Source: Brettanomyces bruxellensis
Lineage: Eukaryota; Ascomycota; Pichiomycetes; Pichiales; Pichiaceae
Length of the DNA: 64,000 nucleotides
Direction: 5' to 3'
Assembly (NCBI RefSeq): GCF_011074885.1
Contig: NC_054689.1
Span: 744,001 to 808,000, forward strand
The translations under genes and the position numbers were made by a program. Numbering within the stretch: the stretch's first letter is position 1; every line of letters begins with the position of its first letter. Of the stretch, positions 63,954 to 64,000 are shown one piece after another. The notes beneath the pieces were generated by a model. That model saw only the letters and a program-made list of their open reading frames with translations. It was not told the origin of the DNA and did no database searches.

Positions 63954-64000
63954 ATGCTTTCGGAGAAAACTATTAGGCTCGTCAAATCTACTGCCCCAGT
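63954..64000 (+). CDS. YHB1: Start of flavohaemoglobin Yhb1 (truncated by the window)
   Basis: Only the first 15 codons and two bases are present, reading MLSEKTIRLVKSTAPV-like sequence. The MLxEKTxxxxKxTxPV pattern is the N-terminus of yeast Yhb1, a nitric oxide dioxygenase with globin and FAD/NAD domains. The rest lies beyond the right edge. Confidence 0.7.
   Translation, partial: MLSEKTIRLVKSTAP

Overview
This window is nuclear DNA from a budding yeast (Saccharomycotina). Genes are compact and mostly intronless, and the few introns carry a TACTAAC branch site. CTG falls at a conserved leucine of the TOM1 HECT domain, so CTG reads as Leu and the CUG-Ser and CUG-Ala clades are unlikely. AT-rich spacers and the gene content fit a Pichiaceae-type yeast such as Brettanomyces/Dekkera or a relative, but the genus is only a guess. 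I see no virus, transposon, prophage or CRISPR.

Left part (1-13 kb): a GPI-anchored GH72 glucanosyltransferase with one intron; ribosomal protein uS8 (RPS22, minus strand) with a coding intron that appears to hold an H/ACA snoRNA (snR44) and a likely second intron in its 5' UTR; TTI1, broken by a one-base frameshift; a MEMO-family protein (MHO1); a Rua1-C-like zinc protein; and SEC39 of the Dsl1 tethering complex.

Middle (13.5-28 kb): PIF1 helicase and the giant HECT ubiquitin ligase TOM1, divergent from one promoter. Both are much more GC-rich than their neighbours, and TOM1 is interrupted by AT-rich, repeat-encoded acidic linkers. Two short-unit tandem arrays follow. PRP3, HSP10 (with a perfect heat-shock element), a spliced 74-residue ATP19/MCO10-like gene, VPS29, ARD1, TRS31, an unrecognised basic protein, STS1 and MRPS17 continue to 40 kb.

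Right part (40-64 kb): a C2H2 transcription factor with a Gln-rich repeat, also frameshifted, lies between two long gene-poor stretches of about 2.9 and 4 kb. The second stretch contains two strong hairpins that may be non-coding RNAs. Then come NOG1 (frameshifted near its C-terminus), MNN9, an ATO/GPR1 acetate transporter, an EHT1/EEB1-type ester synthase, a DHR2-type DEAH helicase, a PalI/Rim9-type membrane protein, OST1, and the first 15 codons of the flavohaemoglobin YHB1 at the right edge.

The genes serve housekeeping roles: ribosome biogenesis (NOG1, DHR2, RPS22, snR44), secretion and glycosylation (SEC39, TRS31, VPS29, MNN9, OST1, GH72) and mitochondria (HSP10, ATP19, MRPS17, PIF1). 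There is no operon-like logic. The most notable observations are the intronic snR44 with a legible guide pocket, three -1 frameshifts that each fall at a short G/C run in conserved genes, two minimal upstream ORFs whose stop overlaps the main start codon, and the structured elements in the 44.5-48.4 kb desert.
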